A stretch of DNA of 64,000 nt, from contig NZ_CP088022.1 of the NCBI RefSeq assembly GCF_013373795.3, positions 5,952,001 through 6,016,000 on the forward strand, written 5' to 3'. Made by a program: the position numbers and the translations under genes. Numbering within the stretch: the first letter of the stretch is position 1; each line of letters begins with the position of its first letter. The stretch is from Bradyrhizobium quebecense (GTDB lineage: Bacteria; Pseudomonadota; Alphaproteobacteria; Rhizobiales; Xanthobacteraceae). A model generated the notes under the pieces. That model was not told the origin of the DNA and ran no database searches. It saw only the letters and a list, made by a program, of their open reading frames with translations. Below are positions 51,240-60,988 of the stretch, in pieces.

Positions 51240-52504
51240 TCACCTACGCGCAGCAAAACTCCGAAGAGCAGACGGACGCCCCGCCGCAGGCCGTGGACGA
51301 CCATATTGCTCCGGCGCCACGGGTCTCGGTCCAGGCGTTCTGCGAGACGGTCGAGACCGCTGCCGCCGTACAGTCGGCGGGCGAGGATCGCCGGCTGGCC
51401 AAGGCCCATCTCAAGATCCAGATGGGCGGCATGGCGGCTGCCATCGAGGCCTACCGCTCGGCGCCGACGCCCAATGTCATCATTCTCGAGACCGAGGGCC
51501 GCAGCGACATCCTGGCCGGGCTCGACCAGCTCGCCACGGTGTGCGACGCCGGCACAAGGGTGGTCGTGATCGGCCGGGTCAACGACGTCACGCTGTATCG
51601 CGAGCTGGTCCGCCGCGGCGTCAGCGACTACGTGATCGCACCGGCCCATGCGATCGACGTGGTGCGCGCGGTCTGCAACCTGTTCTCGGCGCCGGAAGCC
51701 AAGGCGGTCGGCCGCGTCGTCGCCGTCGTCGGTGCGAAGGGCGGCGTCGGCGCCTCGACGATCGCCCACAATATCGCCTGGGCGATCGCCCGCGATCTGG
51801 CGCTGGATTCCGTAGTGGCCGATCTCGACCTTGCATTCGGCACCGCCGGCCTCAACTACAACCAGGATCCGGCGCAAGGCATCGCGGATGCGGTGTTCTC
51901 GCCGGACCGCGTCGATACCGCCTTCGTCGACCGCCTGCTGTCGAAATGCACCGACCATCTGAGCCTGCTGGCGGCGCCGGCCACGCTCGACAAGGTCTAC
52001 GATTTCGGCGCCGAAGCGTTTGATGCGATCTTCGACACACTGCGCACCACGATGCCCTGCATCGTGCTCGACGTGCCGCACCAATGGTCCGGCTGGACCA
52101 AGCGCGCGCTGATCGCGGCCGACGACATCCTGATCGTGGCGGCGCCCGACCTCGCCAACCTGCGCAACGCCAAGAACATGTTCGACCTGCTGAAGGCGTC
52201 CAGGCCGAATGACCGCGCGCCGCTGTACTGCCTGAACCAGGTCGGCGTGCCGAAGCGGCCGGAGATCGCGGCGGGCGAATTCGCCAAGGCGATCGAAAGC
52301 CCGCCGATTGCCGCCATCCCGTTCGATCCGCAGATCTTCGGTTCGGCCGCCAACAACGGCCAGATGATCGCGGAAATCTCCGCCAATCACCGCGCAGTCG
52401 AGATGTTTCTACAGATGGCGCAGCGGCTGACAGGCCGCGGCGAAACCAAGAAGCCGAGGGGGTCCTTCCTGTCGCCCCTGCTCGAAAAGCTGCGGTCCAA
52501 ATAG
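51236..52504 (+). CDS. cpaE: Tad pilus localisation ATPase CpaE
   Basis: A 422-residue protein. Residues 1-145 form a receiver-like domain; the rest is a MinD/ParA-type ATPase with the deviant Walker A VGAKGGVGASTIAHN and Walker B-like VVADLDLAFGTAGLNY. CpaE places the Tad machinery at the cell pole in Caulobacter. ATG overlaps the cpaD stop. Confidence 0.93.
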   Translation: MITYAQQNSEEQTDAPPQAVDDHIAPAPRVSVQAFCETVETAAAVQSAGEDRRLAKAHLKIQMGGMAAAIEAYRSAPTPNVIILETEGRSDILAGLDQLATVCDAGTRVVVIGRVNDVTLYRELVRRGVSDYVIAPAHAIDVVRAVCNLFSAPEAKAVGRVVAVVGAKGGVGASTIAHNIAWAIARDLALDSVVADLDLAFGTAGLNYNQDPAQGIADAVFSPDRVDTAFVDRLLSKCTDHLSLLAAPATLDKVYDFGAEAFDAIFDTLRTTMPCIVLDVPHQWSGWTKRALIAADDILIVAAPDLANLRNAKNMFDLLKASRPNDRAPLYCLNQVGVPKRPEIAAGEFAKAIESPPIAAIPFDPQIFGSAANNGQMIAEISANHRAVEMFLQMAQRLTGRGETKKPRGSFLSPLLEKLRSK

Positions 52505-52528
52505 TGGTCCGCGTGGAGTCAAGACGTC

Positions 52529-53992
52529 GTGTTTGGTAAGCGTAGCGGAAACGATGGGGATCTGCGGGCACCCAAGCCCGCCTTTCAGACGCCGGAGCCT
52601 GCCGGCTTGTCGCCGATGGCGCGCGAGTCCGCCGCACCGGCGATATCGTCGCCGCCGCTGGCCCCGGCCAAGCCACCGCCTGCTCCCGCCGTCGAAGCCC
52701 GCCGCTCGGACAACTACTACCAGGTCAAGGCGACGATCTTCGGCGCCCTGATCGAGGCGATCGACCTTGCCCAGCTCGCCAAGCTCGACAGCGAGTCGGC
52801 GCGCGAGGAAATCCGCGACATCGTCAACGAGATCATCGCGATCAAGAACATCGTGATGTCGATCGCCGAGCAGGAAGAGCTGCTCGACGACATCTGCAAC
52901 GACGTGCTCGGCTACGGACCGCTGGAGCCGCTATTGTCGCGCGACGACATCGCCGACATCATGGTCAACGGCGCCGGCACCGTGTTCATCGAAGTCGCCG
53001 GCAAGATCCAGCGCACCGGCATCCGCTTTCGCGACAACCAGCAGCTGCTCAACATCTGCCAGCGCATCGTCAGCCAGGTCGGCCGGCGCGTCGACGAATC
53101 CTCGCCGATCTGCGACGCCCGTCTCGCCGACGGCTCGCGCGTCAACGCCATCGTGCCGCCGCTGGCGATCGACGGGCCCGCGCTCACCATTCGTAAATTC
53201 AAGAAGGACAAGCTGACGCTGGAGCAGCTCGTCAAGTTCGGCGCGATCACGCCGGACGGGGCGACCATCCTGCAGATCATCGGCCGTGTCCGCTGCAACG
53301 TGATCATCTCGGGCGGTACCGGTTCGGGCAAGACCACGCTGCTGAACTGCCTGACCAACTATATCGAGCACGACGAACGCATCATCACCTGCGAAGACGC
53401 CGCCGAACTTCAGCTGCAGCAGCCGCATGTGGTGCGGCTGGAAACCCGGCCGCCGAACATCGAGGGCGAGGGCCAGGTCACGATGCGCGAACTGGTCCGC
53501 AACTGCCTGCGTATGCGCCCCGAGCGCATCATCGTCGGCGAAGTCCGCGGACCCGAGGCGTTCGATCTGTTGCAGGCGATGAACACCGGCCATGACGGCT
53601 CGATGGGCACGCTGCACGCCAACAATCCCCGCGAAGCGCTGTCGCGCTGCGAATCGATGATCACCATGGGCGGCTTCTCGCTTCCCTCGCGCACCATTCG
53701 CGAGATGATCTGCGCCTCGGTCGACATCATCGTGCAGGCCGCGCGCCTGCGCGACGGTTCGCGCCGTATCACCCACATCACCGAGGTGATGGGCATGGAA
53801 GGCGACACCATCATCACCCAGGATATCTTCCTCTACGACGTGGTCGGGGAAGATGCCAACGGCAAGATCATTGGCAAGCACCGCTCGACCGGCATCGGCC
53901 GGCCGCGCTTCTGGGAGCGTGCGCGCTACTACAATGAAGAGAAGCGGCTTGCGGCGGCGCTGGATGCCTCCGACTCGCCGGCGCCGGTCTAG
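52529..53992 (+). CDS. cpaF: Tad pilus assembly ATPase CpaF/TadA
   Basis: A 487-residue secretion ATPase: Walker [15 protein letters not shown], Asp box [12 protein letters not shown], Walker [20 protein letters not shown] and His box [20 protein letters not shown]. It powers pilus extension (and possibly retraction) as a hexamer at the inner membrane. GTG 52529 gives [11 protein letters not shown]. The first 70 residues are Pro-rich and disordered. Confidence 0.96.
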   Translation: MFGKRSGNDGDLRAPKPAFQTPEPAGLSPMARESAAPAISSPPLAPAKPPPAPAVEARRSDNYYQVKATIFGALIEAIDLAQLAKLDSESAREEIRDIVNEIIAIKNIVMSIAEQEELLDDICNDVLGYGPLEPLLSRDDIADIMVNGAGTVFIEVAGKIQRTGIRFRDNQQLLNICQRIVSQVGRRVDESSPICDARLADGSRVNAIVPPLAIDGPALTIRKFKKDKLTLEQLVKFGAITPDGATILQIIGRVRCNVIISGGTGSGKTTLLNCLTNYIEHDERIITCEDAAELQLQQPHVVRLETRPPNIEGEGQVTMRELVRNCLRMRPERIIVGEVRGPEAFDLLQAMNTGHDGSMGTLHANNPREALSRCESMITMGGFSLPSRTIREMICASVDIIVQAARLRDGSRRITHITEVMGMEGDTIITQDIFLYDVVGEDANGKIIGKHRSTGIGRPRFWERARYYNEEKRLAAALDASDSPAPV

Positions 53993-54003
53993 GGGAACGC
54001 AGG

Positions 54004-54981
54004 ATGCAAACGCAAACCCTTGCCCTGGCCTTCCTCGCGGCCACCACCGTGGGCGGCATCGCCTGGGTCTTCCTCTATCCCTACCTCTCGGGGGAAAAGA
54101 AGGCCGAGTCGCGCCGCGCATCGGTGGCGCGCAGCGAACCGTCGACCACGCGAGGTACCGACCGCACGCAGCGCTCCCGCCGCGAGCAGGTCGAAGGATC
54201 GCTCAAGGAGCTCGAGGCGCGTCGGCAGAAGGACAAGAAAGTCCCGCTCGGTGTGCGCATCTCGCAGGCCGGACTGGAGTGGTCCGAGCAGAAATTCTGG
54301 ATGATCTCCGGCGCCCTCGGCCTGTTCGGGTTCGGCGCGGCATTCATGGTCGGCGGAGGCCTGTTGGGCGCGGCCGGCATCGGCTTTGCCATGGGTCTCG
54401 GTCTGCCGCGCTGGCTGCTCGGCTTCCTGAAGAAGCGGAGAGAGAAGGCCTTTCTGAGGGCGTTGCCCGACGCCGTCGACGTCATCGTGCGCGGCATCAA
54501 GGCCGGCCTGCCGCTGTTCGAATCGCTCAAGGCGGTCGTCAACGACGCACCTGAGCCGCTGCGCAGCGAGTTCCTTGCGATCATCGAGACCCAGGCGATC
54601 GGCATGCCGCTCGGCGAGGCGTGCTCCCGGCTCTACGAACGCATGCCGCTGCCGGAAGCGAACTTCTTCGGCATCGTGATTGCGATCCAGCAGAAGTCCG
54701 GCGGCAATCTGTCGGAAGCGCTCGGCAACCTGTCGCGGGTGCTGCGCGACCGCAAGAAGATGGCCGAGAAGATCCAGGCGATGTCGATGGAAGCGAAAGC
54801 TTCCGCCGCCATCATCGGCTCGCTGCCGCCGATCGTGATGATCCTGGTGTTCCTCACGACGCCGGACTACATCGCCCTGCTGTGGACGAACTCGATGGGC
54901 CAGCTCATGCTGGTTGCCTGCGTCGTCTGGATGTCGATGGGCGTGCTGGTGATGAAGAAGATGATCAACTTCGATTTCTGA
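54004..54981 (+). CDS. tadB: Tad inner membrane platform protein TadB
   Basis: A 325-residue T2SSF-domain protein: an N-terminal membrane helix (LALAFLAATTVGGIAWVFLY), a charged linker, two helices around residues 100-140, the T2SSF domain (ALPDAVDVIVRGIKAGLPLF ESLKAV, GNLSEALGNLSRVLRDRKKM) and C-terminal helices. With TadC it forms the platform that CpaF acts on. Confidence 0.94.
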   Translation: MQTQTLALAFLAATTVGGIAWVFLYPYLSGEKKAESRRASVARSEPSTTRGTDRTQRSRREQVEGSLKELEARRQKDKKVPLGVRISQAGLEWSEQKFWMISGALGLFGFGAAFMVGGGLLGAAGIGFAMGLGLPRWLLGFLKKRREKAFLRALPDAVDVIVRGIKAGLPLFESLKAVVNDAPEPLRSEFLAIIETQAIGMPLGEACSRLYERMPLPEANFFGIVIAIQQKSGGNLSEALGNLSRVLRDRKKMAEKIQAMSMEAKASAAIIGSLPPIVMILVFLTTPDYIALLWTNSMGQLMLVACVVWMSMGVLVMKKMINFDF

Positions 54982-54990
54982 CGGTGCAGC

Positions 54991-55965
54991 ATGATTGATA
55001 TTCTGGTCGCCAAGCTCCACGACGTCAGGTTCATGACCATGCTGCTTGCCTTCATCGCGGCAAGCGCGACGGTCTACACGCTGGCGATGCCGCTGCTCGC
55101 CGGCGGCGATCTCAACAAGCGCATGAAGGCCGTCGCCAGCGAGCGCGAGCGTCTCCGGCAGCGCGAGCGCGATCGTCTCGCCAAGACGGAGAAGGTCGCG
55201 CTGCGGCAGACCCCGAAGCAGGTGGTCTCCCGGGTGGTGGACGATCTCAACCTCACGAAATGGCTCGCCCAGGAAGCGGCGCTCGATAAGCTCGTGATGG
55301 CGGGCTATCGCGGCCACGCCCCCTACGTCACCTTCCTGTTCGCCCGCGCGGTGACGCCGATCGTGCTGCTGCTCGGCGCCATCGTCTATACGTTCTTCAT
55401 CGCGGGCGCGACCTGGTCGCTCACGCTCAAGATCGGCATTTGCGTCGCTGCGGCCTATGCCGGCCTCCAGGCGCCGATGCTGTTCCTGAAGAACGCGATC
55501 TCCAAGCGCCAGCTCCAGATCAAGCGCGCCTTCCCTGATTCGCTGGACTTGCTGCTGATCTGCATCGAGTCGGGCATGTCGGTCGAGGTCGCATTCCGGA
55601 AGGTGGCAAACGAGATCGCCGGACAGTCGATCGCGCTGTCGGAGGAGTTCGCCCTGACGACCGCGGAATTGTCCTATTTGCAGGACCGCAAGTCCGCCTA
55701 CGAGAACCTGGCGCGCCGCACCGGGCTCGAAGGCGTGAAGTCGGTGTGCATGGCCTTGCAGCAATCCGAACGCTACGGCACGCCGCTCGGCCAGAGCCTG
55801 CGCGTGATGGCGCAGGAAAACCGCGACATGCGCATGAACGAGGCCGAGAAGAAGGCGGCGTCGCTGCCGCCCAAGCTGACCGTGCCGATGATCCTGTTCT
55901 TCCTGCCCTGCCTGTTCATCGTGATCCTCGGGCCGTCCTATATCAAGATCGCCACGATGCATTGA
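54991..55965 (+). CDS. tadC: Tad inner membrane platform protein TadC
   Basis: A 324-residue paralogue of TadB: N-terminal helix, a basic segment (SERERLRQRERDRLAKTEKV), two central helices, T2SSF domain (FPDSLDLLLICIESGMSVEV, RYGTPLGQSLRVMAQENRDM RMNEAEKKA) and a final helix ending LFIVILGPSYIKIATMH. It is the last gene of the plus-strand cpa/tad series and is followed by a terminator. Confidence 0.94.
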   Translation: MIDILVAKLHDVRFMTMLLAFIAASATVYTLAMPLLAGGDLNKRMKAVASERERLRQRERDRLAKTEKVALRQTPKQVVSRVVDDLNLTKWLAQEAALDKLVMAGYRGHAPYVTFLFARAVTPIVLLLGAIVYTFFIAGATWSLTLKIGICVAAAYAGLQAPMLFLKNAISKRQLQIKRAFPDSLDLLLICIESGMSVEVAFRKVANEIAGQSIALSEEFALTTAELSYLQDRKSAYENLARRTGLEGVKSVCMALQQSERYGTPLGQSLRVMAQENRDMRMNEAEKKAASLPPKLTVPMILFFLPCLFIVILGPSYIKIATMH

Positions 55966-55988
55966 GCCGCGCCGCAGCGCATTACCAG

Positions 55989-56021
55989 AACGCCCGGCAA
56001 ACGCCGGGCGTTTCTTTTTTT
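55989..56021 (+). terminator. Intrinsic terminator of the cpa/tad operon
   Basis: Stem AACGCCCGGC / GCCGGGCGTT with an AAAC loop is followed by TCTTTTTTT, 23 bases after the tadC stop. Confidence 0.93.
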
Positions 56022-56090
56022 GCGCGCGTTGAGGCAGATATGGATTTGCGAAGCCCACAGCTTCGCTGTCAGACACGCCATAAAGGAGCG

Positions 56091-56888
56091 TTAGTCGTCC
56101 TTGGCAACAACAGGTGCGGCGCGCGATGCGGTCCGCGGACCGTCCTTGCGGTTCAGCATGTCGCGGAGATAGGCGACATTGGCCGCCGCCTCATCGGCCG
56201 GCAGGTCGGCCTTGACGATGGTCTCGGCCTCCGCGAAGCGGCCCTGCAGACCGACGACGAGCGCAAGGTTCTGCCGGATGCGGGTGTCGGCGCGGGCGCT
56301 GGCATAGGCCTGGCGAAGCGTCTCTTCCGCCTTCGGCAATTCCTTGGTCAGCATGTAGGACAGGCCGAGATTGGACAGCACCGACGGCTCGTCGGGGGCC
56401 AGTCGAAGCGCACTGGCGTAATAGCGCCGCGCTTCCTCGTGCCGGTTCAACTTGTCGAGCGTGGTGCCCTGCACCGACAGGATCCGCCAGTCCGGATTGT
56501 CCGGACTGTGCGCGCGGCTCAGCACGTCGAATGCGGCCTGCGAATTGCCGTTGTCGGCGAGCGCGCGGCCATAGGCCGCGAGCAGCGCCTTGCTGCCGGG
56601 GGTTGCGAGTGTGGCCTGCTCCAGCACGGCGCAGGCCTGCGAACGCTGTCCGGTCATACGCAACGCCTGACCGTAAGCTATGGCGGCGTCGACATCCTTG
56701 GGATTCTTGTGGTAGCGCTCGCCATAAACCTCGAGATTGCGGCGCGGATCGTCTGGCACCGGATCGGACCGGGACGCGATCGATCCGGTGACGTCTGACA
56801 TGGTCTGGCAACCGCCAAGCCCGGCGGCCAGGACCGCCACGAGGGCTGCGGAAGCGAGATGCCGGGTCAAAATGGACTGTCGACGCAT
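56091..56888 (-). CDS. tadD: Tad pilus TPR lipoprotein TadD
   Basis: A 265-residue protein with a lipoprotein signal (ASAALVAVLAAGLGGCQTMS) and at least four tetratricopeptide repeats (for example DAAIAYGQALRMTGQRSQAC, ARRYYASALRLAPDEPSVLS NLGLSYML). TadD is needed for pilus assembly, probably as a pilotin-like lipoprotein for the secretin. It converges with tadC. ATG 56888 was chosen over an upstream open frame. Confidence 0.9.
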   Translation of the reverse strand: MRRQSILTRHLASAALVAVLAAGLGGCQTMSDVTGSIASRSDPVPDDPRRNLEVYGERYHKNPKDVDAAIAYGQALRMTGQRSQACAVLEQATLATPGSKALLAAYGRALADNGNSQAAFDVLSRAHSPDNPDWRILSVQGTTLDKLNRHEEARRYYASALRLAPDEPSVLSNLGLSYMLTKELPKAEETLRQAYASARADTRIRQNLALVVGLQGRFAEAETIVKADLPADEAAANVAYLRDMLNRKDGPRTASRAAPVVAKDD

Positions 56889-57091
56889 GGCACTGTGACT
56901 CACGAAATCGGGCAAATGGATCGAGCCGAGCGTGCCAGCAATAGACTGTTAACCCTAACGTCTGGTTAACTGCGGCACCGGCGACCGGCGCGCCGGTTCC
57001 AACCCCGCGGGTCGCGTCAACCGCGGACGCGCTACCATCAATCGCGAAAGGCGTGTTAGTCACCAGCAACGCCAGAACAGCCGAGAGCCGC

Positions 57092-58471
57092 ATGCCATCC
57101 GTGTTCGAGACCGCCCCCACGACCGCCGTCACGCCGATCACCTTCGTCAGCAAGGCGACATGGGATGCGATCCGCGGCGCGTTGCCGGCGCCGGCGCGCC
57201 AGTTCGCGGAGGCCAATGACTTTGCGGCGAAGCCCGGCAAGGCCCTCGCCCTGCCGGCAGCCGATGGCGGCATCGCGCAGGTGCTGTTCGGCCTCGAGGA
57301 TGCAGACCACAAGGCGCGCGATCCGTTCCGTGCCGGCGCGCTGCCCGGCCTGCTGCCCCCGGGCATCTACCGCTTTGCCAATGCGCCGCATGACACGCGG
57401 CTTGCCACACTCGCCTTCGCGCTCGGCTGCTACCGCTTCGGCCGCTATCGCAAGAACAAGGCCCCCGAGGTCCGCCTGGTGCCGCCCGATGGCGTCGACA
57501 CGGCCGAGATCGCGCGGATGGCAGACGCCGCGGCGCTGGCGCGCGATCTCATCAACACGCCGTCCAACGATATGGGCCCGGCCGAGCTCGCCGAGGCGGC
57601 GCACGACCTCGCAACGCGGTTCGGCGCCGCCTGCAATTGCATCGATGGCGACGAGCTCGCACAGAACTTCCCGCTGATTCACGCCGTCGGCATGGCATCG
57701 ACACGCGCGCCGCGGCTGATCGATCTGAGCTGGGGCGACCCAGCCCATCCGAAGGTGACGCTGGTCGGCAAAGGCGTCTGCTTCGACACCGGCGGGCTCG
57801 ACCTCAAGCCGTCGAGCGGCATGCTGATCATGAAGAAGGACATGGGCGGCGCCGCCAACGTGCTGGCGCTGGCGCAGATGGTGATGGACGCGAAGCTGAA
57901 AGTGCGGCTGCGCGTGCTGATCCCGGCGGTCGAGAACGCGGTCGCCGGCAACGCGTTCCGCCCGCTCGACATCTTCAAGTCGCGCAAGGGCATTACCGTC
58001 GAGATCGGTAACACCGACGCCGAAGGGCGGCTGGTGCTCGCCGACGCGCTGGCGCTGGCCGACGAGGAGACCCCGGACCTGCTCGTCGATCTCGGCACGC
58101 TGACCGGCGCGGCGCGCGTGGCGCTCGGCCCGGATCTGCCGCCGTTCTACACCAATGACGAGGCGCTCGCCGGCGACGTTGCAGCTCACGCAAAGAGCGA
58201 GAACGACCCGTTGTGGCGGATGCCGCTGTGGCCGGCCTACGACGCCTGGCTCGACTCCAAGACCGCCGACATCACCAACGCGCCGTCAGGCGGTTTCGCG
58301 GGCTCGATCACCTGCGCGCTGTTCCTGCAGCGCTTCGTCGAGCACGCGCGAAGCTGGCTGCATGTCGACATCTATGGCTGGACGCCGTCGGCAAAGCCCG
58401 GCCGCCCCGAAGGCGGCGAGTGCCAGGCCGCGCGCGCAATCTACAAATTGCTGAGCCAGCGCTATGCATGA
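57092..58471 (+). CDS. Leucyl aminopeptidase family protein (M17)
   Basis: A 459-residue protein. The M17 C-terminal catalytic domain has metal ligands in GKGVCFDTGGLDLKPSSGM, MKKDMGGAANVL, and the signature NTDAEGRLVLADAL. The N-terminal domain is less conserved. It removes N-terminal residues from peptides in the cytoplasm. It resembles the PepA-related enzymes rather than a classic PepA by length. The next gene overlaps by eight bases. Confidence 0.92.
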   Translation: MPSVFETAPTTAVTPITFVSKATWDAIRGALPAPARQFAEANDFAAKPGKALALPAADGGIAQVLFGLEDADHKARDPFRAGALPGLLPPGIYRFANAPHDTRLATLAFALGCYRFGRYRKNKAPEVRLVPPDGVDTAEIARMADAAALARDLINTPSNDMGPAELAEAAHDLATRFGAACNCIDGDELAQNFPLIHAVGMASTRAPRLIDLSWGDPAHPKVTLVGKGVCFDTGGLDLKPSSGMLIMKKDMGGAANVLALAQMVMDAKLKVRLRVLIPAVENAVAGNAFRPLDIFKSRKGITVEIGNTDAEGRLVLADALALADEETPDLLVDLGTLTGAARVALGPDLPPFYTNDEALAGDVAAHAKSENDPLWRMPLWPAYDAWLDSKTADITNAPSGGFAGSITCALFLQRFVEHARSWLHVDIYGWTPSAKPGRPEGGECQAARAIYKLLSQRYA

Positions 58472-59306
58472 TGTCAGACTGACGCCGGCCCGCGAGGACG
58501 TCGCGGCGAAATATCTCGAGGGGAAGGTGAAGGCCGCGCGCTTCGTCGACGGCGAGACACTCGAGGTCGGCGACGCCATCGCGCCGCTGCGGCGGGCGCC
58601 GGCGGCCGATGCCGAACAGATGACGCAGGCATTCAGGGGCGAACGCGTCACGGTGTACGACCGCAACGGCGAAGGCTGGGCCTGGGGCCAGCTCGCCGAT
58701 GACGGCTATGTCGGCTGGATTGCCGAGGCCGCGCTGACGGCGCCCGGCGCGGCACCGACGCACAAGGTGACGGCGCTGCGCACGCTGGCGTTTCCGGGAC
58801 CATCGATCAAGCTGCCGCCGGTCGAGGCGCTGGCGATGGGGACCAGGCTCGCAATCGCCCGCGAGGACGGCCCCTTCGCGGTGACCCGCGAGGGCTGGCA
58901 TCTGCCACGCCTACATCTCGCCTCCCTCGACACGATGGCGCAGGATTTCGTCGCAGTCGCCGAGCAGTTCGTCGGTTCGCCCTATCTCTGGGGCGGCAAA
59001 TCGGGCCTCGGCATCGATTGCTCCGGCCTGGTGCAGATTGCGCTGACCGCCGCCGGCACCGGCTGCCCGCGCGACAGCGACATGCAGCAGGACGGGCTCG
59101 GCCGCGAATTGACAACAGCGGAATCCAAGCACCTGCAGCGCGGCGACCTGATCTTCTGGAAGGGCCATGTCGCCATCGTGCGCGATGCGACGACGATCGT
59201 GCACGCCAACGCGCATCACATGGCAACGGCGATCGAGAACACGCAGGCTGCGATCGCGCGGATCAAGGCCGCGGGCAGCGAGGTCGCCGCGATCAAGCGG
59301 CTTTGA
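58464..59306 (+). CDS. NlpC/P60 (C40) cell-wall hydrolase with SH3-like domains
   Basis: A 280-residue protein. N-terminal bacterial SH3-like segments (GERVTVYDRNGEGWAWGQLA DDGYVGWI) precede a C40 domain with catalytic Cys in LGIDCSGLVQIAL and His in WKGHVAIVRD, then a second His/Asn (VHANAHHM). No signal peptide is seen, which fits a cytoplasmic enzyme recycling peptides such as dipeptides from murein. ATG 58464 overlaps the aminopeptidase, so peptide breakdown is a likely shared function. Confidence 0.9.
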   Translation: MHDVRLTPAREDVAAKYLEGKVKAARFVDGETLEVGDAIAPLRRAPAADAEQMTQAFRGERVTVYDRNGEGWAWGQLADDGYVGWIAEAALTAPGAAPTHKVTALRTLAFPGPSIKLPPVEALAMGTRLAIAREDGPFAVTREGWHLPRLHLASLDTMAQDFVAVAEQFVGSPYLWGGKSGLGIDCSGLVQIALTAAGTGCPRDSDMQQDGLGRELTTAESKHLQRGDLIFWKGHVAIVRDATTIVHANAHHMATAIENTQAAIARIKAAGSEVAAIKRL

Positions 59307-59309
59307 GCC

Positions 59310-59350
59310 TGTCATTCCGGGGCGACGCGCAGCGTCGAACCCGGAATGAC
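59310..59350. repeat. Palindromic repeat, family H
   Basis: TGTCATTCCGGG-GCG-ACGCGCAGCGT-CGAACCCGGAATGAC: the arms GTCATTCCGGG and CCCGGAATGAC are perfect inverses. It lies between the convergent C40 hydrolase and yejF-like genes and may end both transcripts. Confidence 0.8.
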
Positions 59351-59359
59351 GCGTGATGG

Positions 59360-60985
59360 CTACGTCGCCACCGTCCCCTCGCCGGCCGCTTCGATGCGGA
59401 ACGCGGCGGCGAACAGCGCGCGGGTGTAGTCGCTCTTCGGATTCCTGAACAGCTCGGAGGCCGGCCCCTCCTCCTCGACCTTGCCGGATTTCATCACGAT
59501 CAGGTGGCTCGCGAGCGAGGCCACCACGCGCAGATCGTGCGAGATGAACATGTAGGTGAGATCGCGCTTGCGCTGCAGGTCGCGCAACAGATCGACCATC
59601 TGGGCCTGGAGCAGCATGTCGAGTGCACTGGTCGGCTCGTCCAGCACGACGAAGTTCGGCTCCAGCACGACCGCGCGCGCGATCGAGATACGCTGGCGCT
59701 GGCCACCGGAGAATTCGTGCGGATAGCGGAAGCGCCATTCAGGATCGAGGCCGACATCTTTCAATGCCTTGATCACCCGCACCTCGCGCTCCTCGCGCGA
59801 CAGCTGCTTCTGGTGCACCTCGAGCCCCTCGGCGATGATGTCGGCCACCGACATGCGCGGGCTGAGCGAGCCGAACGGGTCCTGGAACACGATCTGCATG
59901 TCGCGGCGGAACGGCAGCATCTGCTTGAAGCGCAGGCCCTGGATGTCCTTGCCGAGGAACACGATCGGGCCATCGGACGAGATCAGCCGGAGCAGCGCGA
60001 GCCCGAGCGTGGTCTTGCCGGAGCCGGATTCGCCGACGACGCCGAGCGTCTCGCCCTTGCGCACTGCAAGGCTGACGCCATCGACCGCCTTGATGTGGCC
60101 GACGGTCGAGCGCATCAGCCCGCGCTTGATCGGAAACCAGACCTTGAGATTGTCCGCCGACATCACGACCGGCGCGTCCGGCTGCGGCGGCGCCGGATCG
60201 GGCTTCGGCTCGGCCGCCAGCAGCGCCTTCGTATAGGCGTGCTTCGGCGCGGTGAAGACCTGCTCGACCGGGCCCTGTTCGACAATCTTGCCGTTGTTCA
60301 TCACACAGACGGTGTCGGCGATCCGGCGGACGATGCCGAGGTCGTGGGTGATGAACAACAGGCTCATGCCGAGCCGCGCGCGGATCTCGGCCAGCAGGGC
60401 GAGGATCTGCGCCTGCACGGTGACGTCGAGCGCGGTTGTCGGTTCGTCCGCGATCAGCAGATCGGGCTCGTTGGCAAGCGCCATCGCGATCATCACACGC
60501 TGGCGCTGGCCGCCGGACAGTTGATGCGGATAGCTCTTGAGCCGCGTCTCCGGCTCGGGGATGCCGACCTGGCCAAGCAACTCCAGCGTCCGCGCCCGCG
60601 CCGCCGTACCGCTGATGCCGCTGTGCAGCGACAGGATCTCGCCTATCTGGGATTCGATGGTGTGGAGCGGATTGAGCGAGGTCATCGGCTCCTGGAAGAT
60701 AATCGAGATGTCGTTGCCACGAATCCCGCGCATCTCGCGTTCCGACGATCCCAGGAGATCGCGGCCCTTGAAACGGATCGCCCCGGAGGGATGCGACGCC
60801 GCCGGATAGGGCAGCAACCTCAATACCGACAGCGCGCTGACCGATTTTCCCGAGCCGGACTCGCCGACCAGCGCCGTGCATTCGCCGCGCTTGATCGAGA
60901 AGGAGACGCGATCGACCGCAAGCGAGCGGCCGAAGGCGACGGAGAGGTCGCTGACGTCGAGCAGGGGCTGGTTGGTCGCGTCCAT
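59360..60985 (-). CDS. yejF: Peptide ABC transporter, fused double ATPase (YejF-like)
   Basis: A 541-residue protein with two complete ATPase domains in tandem, each with Walker A ([13 protein letters not shown] and [13 protein letters not shown]), signature [13 protein letters not shown] and [13 protein letters not shown], and Walker B ([28 protein letters not shown]). The fusion and the adjacent YejBE-like permeases match YejF, part of an oligopeptide and microcin C uptake system. Confidence 0.93.
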   Translation of the reverse strand: MDATNQPLLDVSDLSVAFGRSLAVDRVSFSIKRGECTALVGESGSGKSVSALSVLRLLPYPAASHPSGAIRFKGRDLLGSSEREMRGIRGNDISIIFQEPMTSLNPLHTIESQIGEILSLHSGISGTAARARTLELLGQVGIPEPETRLKSYPHQLSGGQRQRVMIAMALANEPDLLIADEPTTALDVTVQAQILALLAEIRARLGMSLLFITHDLGIVRRIADTVCVMNNGKIVEQGPVEQVFTAPKHAYTKALLAAEPKPDPAPPQPDAPVVMSADNLKVWFPIKRGLMRSTVGHIKAVDGVSLAVRKGETLGVVGESGSGKTTLGLALLRLISSDGPIVFLGKDIQGLRFKQMLPFRRDMQIVFQDPFGSLSPRMSVADIIAEGLEVHQKQLSREEREVRVIKALKDVGLDPEWRFRYPHEFSGGQRQRISIARAVVLEPNFVVLDEPTSALDMLLQAQMVDLLRDLQRKRDLTYMFISHDLRVVASLASHLIVMKSGKVEEEGPASELFRNPKSDYTRALFAAAFRIEAAGEGTVAT

Positions 60986-60988
60986 GCG